DNA from: Muscardinus avellanarius
Lineage: Eukaryota; Chordata; Mammalia; Rodentia; Gliridae
Length of the DNA: 64,000 nt
Assembly (NCBI GenBank): GCA_963383645.1
Contig: OY726566.1
Location: forward strand, 92,378,029-92,442,028
Direction: 5' to 3'
Below are positions 1 to 11,679 of this stretch, one piece after another. The notes beneath the pieces were generated by a model. It saw only the letters and a program-made list of their open reading frames with translations, ran no database searches and was not told the DNA's origin. Positions within the stretch are counted from its first letter, which is position 1. Every line of letters begins with the position of its first letter. Position numbers and translations under genes: made by a program.

Positions 1-491
1 GAAGTACTTACTGTTGCCCTTATTAAAGAGAGTGAGGGAGGAAGAGGAGGAAAGAACAAAATCCAGGAAGACCACATGAGGATGTAATGAGGAGGGGAGT
101 CCCTCCAGAACTCTACTATCCTGGCACCCTCATCCCAGTCTTCTAATCTCTAGAAACTGTCAAAAACGAAACAGCTATAAACTCCTAGTCCATGGTGCTG
201 TTACGGTGTCTGAGTTAAGACAACATCACACTGTGACTTACATCCCATGGTCAGAGGGGGCAGCTGCAGAGCTGTGTGTGGATGTCTCAGACACAATAGC
301 TGTCTCATGGCAGCCACTTCATCCCAAGAAAGCCTCCGCTGTAATTTAGAGTGTGCGTCTTGGCTCACAGACTCAAATACAAGACCCTGAAGGCAGGGAG
401 GTCGGCGTCCTCTTTTTGTGGACTTGTCTACAAGTCTTTCATGAGGTTGGTATTGCCAGAAGTTTTACTGGATGAAGAAATGGAGACTCTG

Positions 492-753
492 GGAGCTGTG
501 TGTGGTTGCACATGCTTGTAATCCCAGCATTTGGGAGGCTGAGACAGGAGGATCAGGGTTCACGGCCAGCCTCAGCTACTTAGTGAGGCCCTTTGCAAAT
601 CAGTGAGACCTTGATTTAAAATAAAGAATAAAAAACAGGGTTGGGGGGGTGTAGATTGGAGGTAGAAAAATATAGGACTAGGGGTATAGCTGGGAGGTAG
701 AATGCCCCATCTCCAGTACAACAAGAAAGAGAGGGGGGGGGTAGAGGGAGGAG
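492..753 (+). mobile_element. B1/7SL-ID composite SINE with TSD
   Basis: The head has the Alu/B1-like tgtaatcccagca box followed by the gaggctgagacaggaggatc core. The tail is ID-like, ending in a cagtac motif and an A/G-rich run. An 11-bp direct repeat tggagactctg flanks it at 481-491 and 754-764, marking the insertion ends. Confidence 0.85.
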
Positions 754-1520
754 TGGAGACTCTGAAGTTGGTGGTCCAATTTCTAGGTCTGGACATGTGC
801 CACCATGTTGTTTTATTTTAGGGATCCAGGCTCAGATAGCACTCATGAAGACCCATTGATGGCGGTCAGAGGGCATGGAAGCAAGGTGCCTCAGCTGCTT
901 CTAAGGATCTTGGGTTAACATGGGTGTGGTGACCGTTCCCATGGCCTGGTCTGGGTGACCCTGTGTGATAGGATGCCAATGGAACTGGAAGTATAACCCA
1001 AGGCAGGCTGGGGAGGGGCTGGACTAGACACACCAGAGCAGGTGTGTCTATTTCTTCCCCAGGCACCCCTACAGAGAGCAGAAGGGACTAGCCAGGTTAG
1101 AGAGGCGCGTGGATTCTGAAGCTCCAGAGCTGAGCCATGTTGTTAAAACACAATGTTATCAAGGTTACAGTGTTTGAATTAGCTCCTATTCTAATAAACA
1201 CCTTTAAATTACATGTCAAGAGCATTTATATTTGACCAGGCACTTTCATCAGGAATACTGGTTCATTGCAACCACCCTGGGAGGCAGGTCTCACTCTCAG
1301 CTTGTAGGCAAGGAAACAGCCTCAGCTGTGAATAACCAAGTTCCCCCATGAATGGTGGCCACGGCGAGACTGACCCACGCTCCACTCCGCAACCTGTTCC
1401 ATTTCATCCTGCATCTGCTTCACAGACGGCAGTCTAACTAACGACAGGCTGCTCTTCCTCTCAGCCCCAGGCCGCAAAGCCTGTTGGTTTTGCAAAGTAA
1501 ACAGGTACATAGCTCAGTGT

Positions 1521-1580
1521 AGAGCAGTGTTTCCCAAATGGGGTCCCAAGGAACCCTAACTCCTTAGCAAGATGTTGAAA
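1521..1580 (+). mobile_element. Possible hAT-type DNA transposon fragment
   Basis: The sequence cagtgtttcccaaatggg and what follows resemble the terminal part of MER/Charlie-type elements. It is short, cut by the next SINE, and the assignment is weak. Confidence 0.3.
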
Positions 1581-1799
1581 CATTTTATTTTGTTTTGACA
1601 CTAGGAATTGAATGCAGGGGCATTCTACTTTTGAGCCACACCCCCACTCCTATTTTATTATTTTTTAAAAATTGGAAACAGGGTCCCTCAAAGTTGCTGA
1701 AAAGCCTCACTAAGTTGCGGAAGCTGGCTTCAAACCTGAGATCTACCTGTCTCTGCTTCCCAAGTATTGAGATTATAGGTGTGTGGCACTATACCTGGT
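1581..1799 (-). mobile_element. B1/7SL-ID composite SINE
   Basis: Reverse orientation: the ID-like tail (gaattgaatgcaggggcatt, cacacccccact) comes first, then the body and the 7SL-like head complement. It is diverged and abuts a second SINE. Confidence 0.8.
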
Positions 1800-1990
1800 T
1801 TTTTTTTGGAGGGGGTTCTCGGGGTGGAACCCAAGGGCTTTCCACCTTCCAGCTTTACTCCCAGGCCTATTTTCTATTTTAGTTGCCAAGAGACTCACCA
1901 AGTAGCTGAGGCTGGCTTCGAACCTGTACAATCCTCTTGTCTCAGCCTCCCAAGTGCGGGGACCACAAGCGTGCGCCACCACGCCCGGCT
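1800..1990 (-). mobile_element. SINE, alternative-tail subfamily
   Basis: Reverse orientation. The tail complement carries the ctttactcccaggcctatt variant instead of cacccccagccct. The head ends gcgtgcgccaccacgcccgg. It lies directly against the previous SINE. Confidence 0.8.
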
Positions 1991-2080
1991 TGGTTTTGTT
2001 TTGAAGTGTGGAGTTATTTTATAGACAACTTTAGGCAATACTACATACAGTCTTTCTTCATCAATTACGTTAGCATTTAA

Positions 2081-2288
2081 GCTTAGAAGTGATAGCACAC
2101 ACCTGTAATCCCAGTTCTTGGGAGGCTGAGACAAGAGGATCACAGGTTCATGGTCAGCCTCAGTAACTGTTTCAAAATAAAAATTAAAATAGGGATGGGG
2201 TGTAGCTCAAAGGTAGAATGCCGGGATAGAATGCCCTATCATTCAATCCCCAGTACCACACACAAACATATTTTAATATATTATATAT
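2081..2288 (+). mobile_element. B1/7SL-ID composite SINE with TSD
   Basis: Head, body and tail are in order, ending ccccagtacc. A 12-bp TSD gttagcatttaa occurs at 2069-2080 and 2289-2300. Confidence 0.85.
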
Positions 2289-2300
2289 GTTAGCATTTAA

Positions 2301-3140
2301 TAGCTCTGAGAAATCTTGCAGTAAAGAAGTTGCCGTACATTTCATCCCAACATTTCCCAACAGCATCTTGGGCCAGAAGAGAAGGTGATGCGGGATGTCC
2401 AGGTGTCAACAACGAAGAGTGCAGTGGATACTCATCCACCGTGCTGTGAGGAAAGCACCATTGAAAAGAATGAGAGCCACAATCAGTGCCAAACAAGCCC
2501 TTTAGCTCCTCTCCTAAAAATTCAACTAAAAATGCTCTATTAAATGTCCCTTCAAAGTGTCAACTTAGATCACTGTCCACGTATAAATGGATTTGCATTT
2601 TTGCTTATAATATTAAGTAAACACCCCTTACCCTTTTATTTTCTATATTTTCTATACTTTCTATACATTCCTTAACTTTATCTATTATTTTCCCGAATTT
2701 ACAAATAGGTATCTTTTACTAACACACAAAAAAAGTAATTTAAAGTCACTTTATAGCCCATGGTTGGATTTTTAGAATGACTGGAGAGATAGTAGGAGTA
2801 GAGAATATGGTCATGGTACAATCTGGTGTTTTAAACCATGGGCTACAGAGTGATTTTATAGGTAATGAAATTTTGGTTTTAGATAAGTGAACTTGTGGGC
2901 CAGTCAAGTGCTGAGGCCAAAACACTAGATCTGCCGTTTCTGTGTCCCTGTGTGGACTAGGGACCTGGGAAGGACAGAGACCAGGGTGATGGGAGGGGAG
3001 ACGTGGCCAAGAGCCTGACCCAGCTTTAGAATCCTAGGTTCACAAAGAGATAGGGCACAGGGTGGCAGTGTAGTTTTGACACCATCTACAATGTTCCAGA
3101 GGAGACAGAGATGACTGGGTAACAGAAGGAGTGGTGGAAG
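2301..3140. other. Intergenic DNA, nothing recognised
   Basis: Mostly unique sequence with an AT-rich part (2580-2760). No coding or RNA gene was seen. Confidence 0.5.
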
Positions 3141-3151
3141 TGGAAGCTCAT

Positions 3152-3360
3152 CCAGGTGCAGTGGGACATGCCTGTAATCCCAGTACTTCGGAGGCTGAGA
3201 CAGGAGGATCGCAGGTTCAAGGCCAGTCCCAGCAACTTAGTGAAATCCTCAGAAACTTAGCAGAACCCTGTTTCAAAACAAAGGGCTAAGGAAGTAGTCT
3301 GGAGTTAGAACGGCCCTGTGCTCAATCTACTCCCTCTCCCCCAAAAAAGAAAAAATGAAA
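3152..3360 (+). mobile_element. B1/7SL-ID composite SINE with TSD
   Basis: Full-length but diverged copy. The 11-bp TSD tggaagctcat is at 3141-3151 and 3361-3371. Confidence 0.85.
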
Positions 3361-3371
3361 TGGAAGCTCAT

Positions 3372-3560
3372 GTTTACACCCTACTGTATGCCCTGTCCAA
3401 AGGACTTTATGAGTAACTCACGCACATCAACCCCATGGGGCACGTTCAGTCATCCCCATTTAATAGATGGGGAAACTGAGGCAGAGACAGGCTGTTTGTC
3501 CAACTTCACAGAGCTAGTAAGTGGCTGAGCCAGATATGAATGCTGGCTCCTGGATCTCCT
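3372..3560 (-). mobile_element. MIR SINE
   Basis: Carries the MIR core complement (atggggaaactgaggcagag, then cagagctagtaagtggctga). This is an ancient mammalian tRNA-derived SINE in reverse orientation. Confidence 0.75.
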
Positions 3561-3989
3561 GACTGATAAGCAAGGGGGCAAGCGCTGTGAGGGCAGGCCC
3601 CAGATGCCCTTCACGAGGAGCAGGAGGAGGCAGACCTCCATGTGGACCTGCACAGCGATGTCATGGGAAGTCTGACTGGGGCGGGACAGGGAGGCTCTCA
3701 TTCCACTCTTTCATGTTACCACATGGCTGAGTGAGGCTCATCCCCAAAGCACCCGGGCTGTTTGGTTCAACTCCAGGTTGGCATTGGAGGGGACCCCATG
3801 AGGAGGGCAGAGACTGGGGCTTGATGGATTCACTGCTCTGGGGTGGGAGCCTGGCTGGGGCTCACAGTGGGGTGCTGGGACTGAAAGGTTAGCATGAGTT
3901 TGAACAACCAGGTGCATAATATACCCTCTCTCCTGTCTCATCTTCCCCTCTCCCTCCTCAGCCCCATAAGATCCTTGAGGTAACCACAT

Positions 3990-4150
3990 TTATGGAAGTT
4001 CTTAAGGTTAAATGAGCTCATAAGGGTTGAGGTCCCAATCCAGTAGTACTGGTGTTCTTATGAAAGAGAGGGAGAAGGAAGAGGAGGAGAGAAACAGTAG
4101 GACTGGAGTGGAGCAGGCGTACACCACTGCAGGAGGGGGACAAAGACCCA
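3990..4150 (+). repeat. Ancient interspersed repeat fragment, family not assigned
   Basis: The segment around gaggtcccaatccagtagta and ggtgttcttatgaaagag matches a common old mammalian repeat consensus that I recognise but cannot name with confidence. It ends where the simple repeats begin. Confidence 0.35.
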
Positions 4151-4156
4151 CGAAGA

Positions 4157-4173
4157 ACACATGCACGCACACG

Positions 4174-4214
<41 letters not shown>
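4157..4214. repeat. (CA)n-rich alternating purine-pyrimidine tract
   Basis: 58 bp of uninterrupted purine/pyrimidine alternation: mixed CA and CG dinucleotides at the left, pure (AC)n at the right. It is a Z-DNA candidate. Confidence 0.95.
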
Positions 4215-4218
<4 letters not shown>

Positions 4219-4243
4219 GGCAGACAAAGACCCAGGAGGATAA

Positions 4244-4385
4244 TTCTCTCCCCTCTCTCTCCTCTCCTCTCCTTCCCTCTCTCTCTCCCCTCTCTCTCCT
4301 CTCCTGTCTCTTCCTCCTCCTCCACCTCCTCCTCCTTCTCTCTCTTTTCTCTCTCCTCCTCCTCTTCCTCCTCCTTCTTCTCTCT

Positions 4386-4419
<34 letters not shown>
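4244..4419. repeat. Polypyrimidine tract, (TC)n and (TCC)n
   Basis: 176 bp of C and T on the plus strand with only two purines (4306 and 4324). The pattern is mixed CT and CCT units ending in a pure (CT)n run. Long open frames across it read as Arg/Glu or Ser repeats and are artefacts. Confidence 0.97.
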
Positions 4420-4420
<1 letters not shown>

Positions 4421-4423
<3 letters not shown>

Positions 4424-5100
4424 CTCCTGGTGAAGGAGCTCCTCTGAGCACCTGTGCATGTGGTCTGGTCGCTGCACCTGATGCTGGGTGTGGAGGAGGA
4501 GGTGGAGGACCGAGACCCCTGTAACAGTCTCCTCTTCCCCCTCCATTTCATTCTCTGGACATCCTCTCTGCCCTCCTCTTTCACACATGCCATCATTCCT
4601 CTCTGTTGTTTCCTTTCTCAACTCCCAGCCCCTTCACTCTCCACTCACCCCTTGTGGCCTCCACCTCCCTCCCTGCGAGGAGACACCGGTAAAGGCGTGG
4701 CTGCTGCTACTGCCCACAGCATGGGCTTGGAAGGAAGCACATGAGGGTAAAACACGCAGAATGGCGCCTGCTGCTTAGGACTTAGCTGTTTTCCTGCATG
4801 CAGAGCTCTGCCAAGGACAAGAACACAGAGACACAACTTCACTTTCAGCAGTTTTTACAAACCTAAAGTGTCCCCAGTGTGATGAGGCCCCCAATTTGCC
4901 AACCAAAGGAGAGAAGAAAGCAGCTACCAGAGATACAGCCGGTTCAGACCCAGAGCTGCCCCTCGGTCTGCTGGCTCTTGGTTTAATACTTCCCGTGCAC
5001 ACCTTCCCCAAATGGCATCTCTGGTGCCACTTCATCTGCTCTGGGAGGTGGGTGTGGGCCCAGGCATGTGTTGACATCTGGGAGCACAATATTAGAAAGG
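4421..5100. other. Intergenic DNA, nothing recognised
   Basis: Unique, moderately GC-rich sequence. The several open frames overlap on both strands without supporting features. Confidence 0.5.
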
Positions 5101-5424
5101 GGTTTGAGTTCATTTCAGTATTTCAAAAAGATTTTTGTATGCACAAAATAAGTAAGTTGAATCTCTTCTTTATTCCTTTCATAAAAATCACCTTAAAATG
5201 GATCATAGATCTAAATGTAAGAGCTAAAAGTATCAAACTCCTAGAAGAAAATATAAGCATAAGTCTTTGCAACCTTGATTTAGACAATGATTTCTTAGAA
5301 TCGATGCCAAAGTCACAAACCAAAAGAAAGATAAATTGGAATTAACAAAACGTAAACACTCTGTGCTATAAATGATTCCATCAAGAAAATGAAAGGACAA
5401 TACAAAAGAGGGAAACCAATATTT

Positions 5425-5429
<5 letters not shown>

Positions 5430-5479
<50 letters not shown>
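5430..5479. repeat. (TC)n microsatellite
   Basis: About 25 TC units within the L1 copy, just left of a SINE. Confidence 0.97.
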
Positions 5480-5482
<3 letters not shown>

Positions 5483-5518
5483 CATGAATTTTTTCCCCAG
5501 TATGTATAGAAAAATTCT

Positions 5519-5728
5519 GCCAGGTGTGGTGGTGCACTCATGTAATCCCCGCGCTTGGGAGGCGGAGACAGGAGGATTGCGCAGGTTCGGAGCCGCCGCG
5601 CTGGCTTAAGAAGCCCTGTTTCCACATAAAAAGTAAAAAAAATAGGTCTGGGAGTGTAGCCTGTGGGAGTGTAGCCCAGAGGTAGAAGGGCTTCCAGGAA
5701 CCCCAGTACCACCACCAAAAAAAAATTG
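5519..5728 (+). mobile_element. SINE, alternative-tail short subfamily
   Basis: Head gtggtggtgcactcatgtaa, a shortened middle with ctggcttaag, and the tail motif ggtctgggagtgtagcc ending ccccagtaccacc. It is inserted in the L1 copy. A partly duplicated stretch (gggagtgtagcc twice) sits in the tail. Confidence 0.85.
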
Positions 5729-6560
5729 GGAACAATAATAAAAAGGTAAATACCAATTTTTAAAAATGAACAGATTCTTTAAAAGGATCTGAATATAAGA
5801 TAAACAAACAGCTAATAAATACATAAGTGCTCACCAGCATTAGTCACCAGGGAAATGCAAATCAAAATCACAATATAACACTACTTCATACCAATTTAGA
5901 TAGCTATGATCGAAACCAAGACCAACAAGTATCCAGGAGGCTGTAGAGAAATTAAAGCTCACACACCGCAGGTGGGAATGTGAAATGGTGCGGCCACTTT
6001 GGAAAGTGGTTGAAAAGCAACTCAAGATTTTAAATGCAGATACCAAGACCCAGGGATCCCATTCCAAGAGGAATGAAAACTAAAGTTCACACAAAAACTT
6101 GCACATGAATGTTCATAGTATTATTATTAATATGCAAAACATAGAAGCCACCCAAATACTCCACCACAAAATGTGGTAGATCCATACAGTGGAATATTTG
6201 GCAATAATGATGAAGGTCTGGCACATACTATAACCCTGAAAACATCATGCTGAGTGATGGAAATCAGTCACAGAAAGACCACATGTTGTACACTCCCATT
6301 TATATGACATATACAGACAGGCAAATTTATAGAGACAGAAAGTAAATTCATGGTGGCCAGAGAATGCGGACTTAGGGGCAGTGGGGCTGACAGCTAATGG
6401 CCTGAGGGGTGATGGCGATGGGCTAAAGCTAGATTATGTTGATGGGGACACAATCCTGTGAACACATTAAAAGACCTGAAATGTGCACTTGAATAGCCCA
6501 TTCAAATTATACCTAATGCACAATTCAAAGTGCATGCTGTGTGAACGATATTTTGATGCA

Positions 6561-7997
6561 ATCATTTAAAGAAAATAATTAATAAAATTGATATAACCTC
6601 ATTGTAAAACTGATAAATCCAACTTGCTGCTGGAATCCCACAGTTTTCAAGTATGGATGCTTTCATATGGGTCACATTTTGATCAGAAGAACTAGATACT
6701 TTTCACTCCAACATTTGAGTACTTGTTTTTACATGTTCTGCCAAGCCTTGTGTTAAACATCAGTGAGATAAAATGATAAGAAATATATTTAGAAGCAACT
6801 GGTTTCCAGACAACACCCCCAAAATCCAGGGCCATTACAGGGGAAAGATCCTACCAGGTAGGACTCTCTGGGCCAAGAGGACAGTGGAACGTGTGGTCTC
6901 TCACCTCATTGACAGGAGCGGAGGAGAGATGTCATGGTGCCTCTGGGCTCCCAGCTCAGGCCTGGAGGGAACTTCTCAGCTGGAAAAGAAGGGCCAGGCC
7001 ACCGGGAGGCACAGGGAGCCCCTCCTTAGCTTCTGTTGACCCTGTGGCCTCTCCCACCTGGCTTTTAAAGAGTTCTGAGCAGAGCCATCTCCATCTCAGC
7101 AAAGACCTGCAGCTTTTGGCACTGGGAGCCGCTCCCCTCTGAGCCCATGCAGCCTGGCTCCGTCTCTCTTGCCATGATGGAGAGTGCCTTGCGCTTCCAT
7201 TTCTGTTAATGAGCCAGGGGAAAAGAAGTAAACAGCCAGGAAAAAAAAATCACAGATGATACTAATTTTGGAAGTGCAGAAAACACCAGGTCTAAGAGCA
7301 AAAGCCAACACTCAAGGAGGGAGAGATTCACAACCCAGGCAAATGCTAGCCAGGCCAGGGGGCCTGGGCACACTGTGTGTCCATCAGCAGCACTGGCCAC
7401 AAAAAGGAGAAACCATGTCCTTCAGGCTTAGGGTACACGGATGTTGACTTGGGTTCATGACAATAACCTACAGAAAATTGGGCAGAGACTTGGCGATGGG
7501 AAAGGCCATGAGTATAAGAGCGATTACTCAGTGGGTCAAAGCACAGCGTGCCGCTGTTCTAGCAAAGACCTTGGTTACCATGATGGGAGCGAAAACCTTT
7601 TGTTTCAGAGCTATTTCTATGTCTGCTGGCCTCCTGGGTGTCATTTACTGAACTTCTGAGAACATAAAGATCAGCTGGAACATGAGGCTGTTGTGCACTG
7701 CAGATTTAGATTGAGCACTCCTGGGTTGTTACGCGTAGCACGGCACCAGTGATGATTGGCATCAACAGATCTCGTCAGTGAAGCTGATCAGGGCTGGAGT
7801 AGGGGCTGGGGTGGGGGACAGTGGAAGATCGTGTTCAGCTGAGACCCTGAATGTGAAGTTCGGGTGAGGAGAAGCAGTGTAGACACCCGCTGGAGGTCTA
7901 GGGCTGGAGGGGCCGGGTGCTCTGAACTGAATTCATCCCCTTCAAATGTATGTATCACAGCCCTAACCTCCCGATGTCATAATAAAGAAATGGTGAG
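6561..7997. other. Intergenic DNA, nothing firm
   Basis: Unique sequence. A segment near 7910-7985 resembles an old unassigned interspersed repeat. The short open frames at 7256-7659 lack any recognisable domain. Confidence 0.45.
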
Positions 7998-8186
7998 TAA
8001 GGTGTGGTGGCACGCACCTGTAAGCCTAGTACTTGGCGGCTAAGACAGGAGGAGCGTAGGTTCGAGGCCAACCTCAGCAACTTGACAAGATCCTGTTTTA
8101 AAATTAAAAAAAAAAAAAAAAGATTTAGGGCCAGGGCTGCAGCTCAGAGGCAGAATGCAGGTGGTAGGATGCTGGAGGTAGACTTC
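7998..8186 (+). mobile_element. B1/7SL-ID composite SINE
   Basis: Head ggtgtggtggcacgcacctg, an internal A-run at 8107-8121, then a degenerate ID-like tail. Confidence 0.8.
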
Positions 8187-8189
8187 TAA

Positions 8190-8365
8190 TTCTGCCACCT
8201 CCTCATTGTTGTTGTCCCTTTACATCATGGCCATTTTGGCATGAAGTGGAATGTCATTGTGGTTTGAGTTTGCATTTTCCTAACGATTAGTGACATTGAA
8301 CATCTCTCCACGTGCTCACTGACTGTTGGTATGTCTTCTTTGGAGAAATGTCTATTCAGATACAT
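8190..8365 (-). mobile_element. L1 fragment
   Basis: Antisense L1 3' region: gtcattgtggtttgagtttg through tcttctttggagaaatgtct. A second, similar segment is at 9165-9360. Confidence 0.75.
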
Positions 8366-8396
8366 TTGGGTTCAACCCTCAGTACCACAAGAAAGA
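8366..8396 (+). mobile_element. ID-like tail fragment
   Basis: Reads gggttcaaccctcagtacca followed by an A/G-rich run, the 3' end of a plus-strand ID-type tail, with no visible head. Confidence 0.4.
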
Positions 8397-8499
8397 AAAG
8401 ACACCCTGTACCCTTTAGCAAGCACTCCTAATTTCTCCTAACTCTTGAGAACCACAACTCCTCTATAATTCTGTAGATTTGTCTATTCTGATATTTTAT

Positions 8500-8709
8500 T
8501 TTATGTTTTGTGGTACTGGGGATGGAATTCAGGGGCATTCTATCTCTGAACTACACTTCCAGCCCTATTTTTTATCCTTTATTTTGAAACAGGGTCTCAC
8601 TGAGTTACAAAGGGCCTCACTAAGTAGCTGAGGCTGTCTTTGAACCGGGATCCTCCTGTCTCAGCCTCCCAAATCCTGGGATTACAAGCATGCGCCACCA
8701 CACCTGGCT
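8500..8709 (-). mobile_element. B1/7SL-ID composite SINE with TSD, inside L1
   Basis: Complete reverse copy. The 16-bp TSD tattctgatattttat / tattctgacattttat (one mismatch) is at 8484-8499 and 8710-8725. Confidence 0.9.
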
Positions 8710-8904
8710 TATTCTGACATTTTATATAAAAGAAATCACACAGTGCATGTGCTCTTCTGTGACTGACTCCTTCCTTTCACTCGTCATGCCATATCCTTTC
8801 ATTAAATAAGACCCCATTGTATGGATGAACATACATTCTTTGATCAGCAGATGGGGTCTTGGAGTTTTCCCCTGCCTCACTTTCTGGCTATCATGTTTTT
8901 GGTA

Positions 8905-8983
8905 TTTTGTGGTGCTGGAACCAAACTCAGGGCCTTGTACATGTTAGACAAGAGGTCTTCCACTGAGTTGCATTCCCAGTCCA
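8905..8983 (-). mobile_element. Monomeric ID element
   Basis: Reverse ID: ggtgctggaaccaaactcag, ggccttgtacatgttagaca, cactgagttgcattccc. The longer GCC-TTG-CAT-type loop shows that it is an ID monomer, unlike the ID-like tail of the composite SINE. Confidence 0.75.
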
Positions 8984-9380
8984 TGGCTGTTAGGAATTAA
9001 ACTATGAACAGCTGTGTACATGTTTTTATATGGACCTATGTTTTCCTATGGGTAGAACTGCCGGTCCATATGTTAACTCTACATTTAATCTTTTGAGGAA
9101 TTTCCAGACTGTTTTGCAAAACAGCAGTACCATTTCTCATTCCCACTAGCAATATATGAGAGTTCTAATCTTGCCACATCCTCACCTGTTACTGTTCTTT
9201 TAAATCATAGCTGTCTCAGTGGGTGTGGAGTGGTACGTCACTGTGGTTTGAGTTTTCACTTTCCTAATGATTAGCGAGGTTGAGCATCTATTCATGTGCT
9301 TACTGATCTTTTGGATGTCTTCTTTGGAGAAAAAGTCTATTCAGAGCCATTGCCCATTTCCCTTGTGATTCTGATGTGCC

Positions 9381-11270
9381 TGATGGGGGACTTCATTTAA
9401 GTCACCAATTCAATTTCATTATCAGAGACCGAAAGCCTTAATCTTGACCCAGCATTTAAAGAGAAAAAGAGTCAGACTCGAGATCATGAAGTCCCTTGCT
9501 GCAGAAAAAGCTAACCTGCAGTTGGTGTCCTGATGATAAGGAAGGAGACGTGGGAGAGGGGGCTGCATCTTTGGTGGTTAGGAGGTTCCCAGCTAAAAGC
9601 CGTAGCAAACCCAATCCAACCACATAAATGCAAAGGGAAGGCTCATTGTCTCCCATAATGAGAACTCCCAGGGTAGAACAGCTTTAGCAGAGTCATTCAG
9701 CAGCACAGCAAAATCACCAATGGGCTTTTGATTTTAGTTCTCAGATCTGTCATTCCATGATCACCAGTGGCCACCGAAGCTCCAGGTCTTGTCCTCACTC
9801 AGCAATGATGAAGGCCATCAGAGGAACAAGAACACAACCTTACTAGTGCCCGCTTTTCACTTTCCCAGAAGCAGGCAACTCACTTCCCTCCCACCTCATT
9901 GGCCAGAATTATATCACGTGTCCATGCTTAGGCCAATCACTGGCAAAGGAAGTGGAATTCCTGTGATTGGCTGAGGTTAACCAAGATTTAACCCAGGTTG
10001 GAGGGAAGGGGGAGTTGTCTCCCCCTGAGGGACTTGTCTGCCCTCTACTTGAACAAACACAAGGTCTATCGGGAAGGAAAGTATTAGCCCTTGGACAGGC
10101 CACAGTGGACAATATTTATGACACTCTGGAGTAAGAGATTATGGAAAAAAGCACTGGAAGAGACTTGACCCTTTTACCCCACCCTCTACAGATTTATAGA
10201 GATTTTCCTGAAGGATATTATAGACCACCTGCAACCTTTTTAGTGCCTAGTAATCCTCACTCTAAGGACATTATTTATGATGCTTGAAGCTGTCTATAAA
10301 ACAAAGGATTGACTCAAGTTCTCCAGGCTCTAAAAAGGCTGTCAGGGCCAAACGGATGGTGCTGGAGGCTGGAGGGGTTGGGTGAGTAAGGGAGGAATCC
10401 ATGGGCCTTTGGACTTCAGGCTCAGGTGACAGGGAGTGGGGAGTAGGGTGTCATGATGTTAAAGGATTTGGTCTGCAAGAGGTGAGGGATGGAGGGAGAA
10501 ATTGCAAGTAGCGATTTTGGATAATTTGAGTACGTGGTCAAAATCACTCAGTAACATGTGTATAGAGTTCTCAGATCTTGATTTCCCTTTTTTCCATGTC
10601 TGCTGTTTATTTTTACTCTTCTAGCTACAAGAACAGGGCACATGGTGAAGAAATATAGCAAAGGCTGAGCTGGTGATAACTCATGGAGCCCCCTCCGCTG
10701 CTCCGAATCTGCGTCATTGAGTAGCTCCAGCATCAAAGCCCGCACATCGGCAACAACTCGCTGCAGAACAAGGCTGGAAAGTTCCATAACGACTGTTACT
10801 TTCCTTCCAATCTTTTTGCCTCAGAAGACCTTGGAAACCCAGCAGCCTGGTGAACCTGGGAGTTCTATTTGGAATGGCTGGGCTCTGTGCCCTGCACCCC
10901 ACACTGACAGCCCACCTGGGGCCTGTGAGTGGCTGCACCTGGGACGCCCTTCGCCTGCCCTCCTCGGGCGCCATCTCAGCGGGTACGCCCTCAGGCTGGC
11001 GCTGTCTCTGCATTTCCTGCTTCCTGGGTAGCAGGCTGAGGGAGGAACCGCTCTGCAGTCAGGCAGATGTCTTGGAGCTCGAGAAAGTAAAAAAAGGAAG
11101 TGGGGATTTGTCTGACAGACCCCAGTGAGCAAAATTAGCATCAGCCATAGGCAGAGGCTCACCAGTCTCTTTTTTTCTCTGCCTGAATCCTCACTAACTT
11201 TGCAAAGGTAAATCATTTTGTGTCACTGCACACGGGCCACGAGGGGAAGCGGATAAAAGAAGGGGGCTTT
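9381..11270. other. Intergenic DNA, nothing firm
   Basis: Unique sequence. Overlapping open frames at 10548-11216 lie in a mildly GC-rich patch. They have no recognisable domain and conflict with each other on both strands. Confidence 0.45.
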
Positions 11271-11469
11271 TGTCCACTATTCATTCAGCTCAATGTCCAC
11301 TGAAGGTTTCTACAGTAGAAATGCACTGTACCAGACACCAGGGGGGTCGTGGTGGGGATTTGGAGGTTCAAGAGAGGATGCTCTAAAGATCCAGTATTAG
11401 AACAGGACTTGGGTGGAGAGGAGCCCATGTGGCAGGTATGAGCTGGATGTCTGGGAAGGGCGGGCCTGG

Positions 11470-11660
11470 GGTGCGTATTAGCTGTAGGACACTTGGCAAG
11501 TTACCTCTAACCTCAGTTTCCTTATCTGAAAAACAGGGACAATAAAAATACCCAACTTAGAGGATTATTGCAATAGGCAGAATGTATATACAATGTCCCA
11601 TACAGTGCCTGGCTCAAGGTAACTCTCAACTAATGTTAGTTACTGGCAGCTATCATCAAG
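11470..11660 (+). mobile_element. MIR SINE
   Basis: Contains gacacttggcaagttacctc, ctcagtttccttatctgaaa and acagtgcctggctcaaggta in consensus order. Confidence 0.9.
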
Positions 11661-11679
11661 GGAATGGAAATGACAACCC

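Larger units (their letters stand above)
5110..6560 (+). mobile_element. L1M-like LINE, 3' part, interrupted
   Basis: Starts in the C-terminal part of L1 ORF2 (the region around cctagaagaaaatataagca) and continues through aaatgcaaatcaaaatcaca, ggtgggaatgtgaaatggtg and gtggaatatttggcaataat to a 3' UTR-like end. The frame is broken throughout. It is interrupted by a (TC)n tract and a SINE. Confidence 0.85.
8397..9380 (-). mobile_element. L1M-like LINE, antisense, interrupted
   Basis: Antisense 3' L1 sequence (accccattgtatggatgaac, aggaatttccagactgtttt, tcttctttggagaaaaagtc). It is split by a full SINE at 8500-8709 and an ID element at 8905-8983. No intact frame remains. Confidence 0.8.

Noticed and set aside
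4008..4596. Long overlapping open frames rich in Arg-Glu, Ser or Val-Cys repeats
   Set aside because: They are translations of the polypyrimidine and (CA)n tracts; no stops occur because of composition, not selection.
10548..11216. Cluster of open frames in a GC-rich patch as a possible gene
   Set aside because: Frames overlap on both strands, no domain is recognisable, and no splice or promoter structure supports any of them.
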